Shown: positions 15,189 through 15,970 of the stretch, piece after piece
Position numbering within the stretch: position 1 is the stretch's first letter
Layout of the letters: every line of letters begins with the position of its first letter
Assembly (NCBI GenBank): GCA_902805995.1
Contig: CADCUU010000181.1
Location: 1 to 15,970, forward strand
Direction: 5' to 3'
DNA from: an uncultured Rubellimicrobium sp.
Lineage (GTDB): Bacteria > Pseudomonadota > Alphaproteobacteria > Rhodobacterales > Rhodobacteraceae
DNA: 15,970 nucleotides
Made by a program: the position numbers and the translations under genes
Notes under the pieces: generated by a model
Seen by the model: only the letters and a program-made list of their open reading frames with translations
Database searches by the model: none
Told to the model about the DNA's origin: nothing

Positions 15189-15938
15189 TCAGGCGACGCC
15201 GTCGACGATGATCTGGCGGTGTCCCTTGGAGCAGGGCTCGACCCGCGCGTCGATGCCCCAGACCTCGCGGAGGAGGGCTGGGGTGACGACCTCCGCCGTA
15301 TCCCCGCAGGCCACGAGCGCGCCGCCCCGCAGGACCATCGCCCGGTCGGTGAAGCGCAGCGCGTGGCCGAGGTCATGGAGCGCTGCCATGATCAGCACGC
15401 CCCGCTCGGTCGCAAGGCGCCGCAGGATCGACAGAAGCGCGATCTGCCGGTGGAGGTCCAGGGCGGAGGTGGGCTCGTCGAGGAGCAGGATCTCGGGCTC
15501 CTGCACGATGGCCTGCGCGGCGCTGACGAGCTGCTTCTGGCCGCCGCTGAGGTCGCCGATGTCGCGGGAGCCGAGAGCCGAAATGTCGAGGAAGTCGAGC
15601 GTGCGCTCCACCTCCGCAAGGTCCTCGGGCGCCACGCTGAGCCGGCGGCCCTGCATGCGGGCCAGCAGCACGGCCTCGTAGACGGTGAGGGCCGCGTTGG
15701 ACCCGTTGTCCTGCGGCATGTAGCCCAGGGGTCGCTCGGTCCGCGCGCCCTCGATCCGCACTATGCCCTCGCCCTTGAGGAGGCCGAACATTCGCCGGAA
15801 CAGGGTGGACTTGCCCGCGGCGTTGGGCCCGAGAAGCGCCACGACTTCCCCGCCATGGAACACGGGCGTGGAGATCCCCGAAAGGATCGCGCGCCGCCCG
15901 TAGCGGGCCGAGACGTTGCCGAGCCGGAGCGTCACCAT
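15189..15938 (-). CDS. FecE/FepC-type iron-chelate (siderophore or heme) ABC transporter ATP-binding protein
   Basis: The 249-residue ATPase has Walker A GPNAAGKST (37-45), Q-loop Q76 (GYMPQD), signature LSGGQ (130-134), Walker B EILLLDEP (149-156) and switch His H198 in MAALHDLGHALRFTDRAMVL. The AALHDL form and the GxxVACGDTAEVVTPALLREVWGIDARV tail are typical of ATPases that serve FecCD permeases for siderophores, heme or cobalamin. The ATG at 15938 is preferred over the upstream in-frame GTG at 15968, because GGAAAGG lies at a proper distance and the fold starts at once. It overlaps the preceding permease stop by seven bases. It runs convergent to the amide operon and belongs to a separate iron-uptake-type operon that continues off the right edge. 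The exact ligand is unknown. Confidence 0.9.
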   Translation of the reverse strand: MVTLRLGNVSARYGRRAILSGISTPVFHGGEVVALLGPNAAGKSTLFRRMFGLLKGEGIVRIEGARTERPLGYMPQDNGSNAALTVYEAVLLARMQGRRLSVAPEDLAEVERTLDFLDISALGSRDIGDLSGGQKQLVSAAQAIVQEPEILLLDEPTSALDLHRQIALLSILRRLATERGVLIMAALHDLGHALRFTDRAMVLRGGALVACGDTAEVVTPALLREVWGIDARVEPCSKGHRQIIVDGVA

Positions 15939-15970
15939 GACGTGCCTTTCCGGCTGAGGATCAGCCACAG
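15932..15970 (-). CDS. C-terminal end of a FecCD-type permease (partial)
   Basis: The last 12 codons before a TGA at 15932-15934 read LWLILSRKGTSW. FecCD permeases commonly end in a hydrophobic helix reading like PFFLWLLxRxR, and the ATPase gene starts seven bases inside this frame, the usual overlap in such operons. Only this tail lies in the window, so the assignment rests mostly on context. Confidence 0.55.
   Translation of the reverse strand: MWLILSRKGTSW

Overview
The DNA is GC-rich, with tightly packed genes that often overlap and codons ending mostly in G or C. The protein families present (a YafY/GST pair, a ugp operon, AmiC/AmiR, peptide-type ABC transporters) suggest an alphaproteobacterium, most likely of the Rhodobacteraceae. 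That placement is an inference from gene content and composition, not from a marker gene. No rRNA, tRNA, CRISPR array, insertion sequence or phage gene was seen.

Layout. (1) 1-1302: a WYL/YafY-type regulator, cut by the left edge, is divergent from a glutathione S-transferase gene. An 82-bp spacer between them holds an inverted repeat, and a terminator follows the GST gene. (2) 1303-1875: mostly non-coding, with one small minus-strand gene (1403-1600) that faintly resembles the NepR anti-sigma family. (3) 1876-6960: a glycerophosphodiester phosphodiesterase gene followed by ugpB-ugpA-ugpE-ugpC, a complete importer for sn-glycerol-3-phosphate and glycerophosphodiesters. A possible PHO box precedes ugpB and a hairpin separates ugpB from ugpA. 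(4) 6961-7270: an intergenic region ending in a very strong intrinsic terminator, 10 bases before the next start codon. (5) 7271-15095: a seven-gene, tightly coupled operon. It encodes an AmiC-like amide sensor, an AmiR-like ANTAR antiterminator, two peptide-type ABC permeases, a family 5 solute-binding protein, an acetamidase/formamidase and a two-domain fused ABC ATPase. (6) 15189-15970, minus strand: a FecE/FepC-type ABC ATPase and the last codons of what looks like its FecCD-type permease.

How the genes may work together. In the ugp region the phosphodiesterase would split glycerophosphodiesters brought in by UgpBAEC, giving glycerol-3-phosphate as a phosphate and carbon source. In the amide region AmiC would hold AmiR inactive until a small amide binds. 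Free AmiR would then let RNA polymerase read through the leader terminator at 7207-7261 and transcribe the whole operon, including amiC and amiR themselves. The product would be an importer for an amide-containing compound, possibly a short peptide amide or amidated oligomer, plus the hydrolase that releases ammonia. This amide-controlled operon is the most interesting part of the window. It joins RNA-level antitermination to a peptide-type transporter, rather than to the aliphatic amidase and channel of the classical Pseudomonas ami operon. The substrate is not known from sequence.
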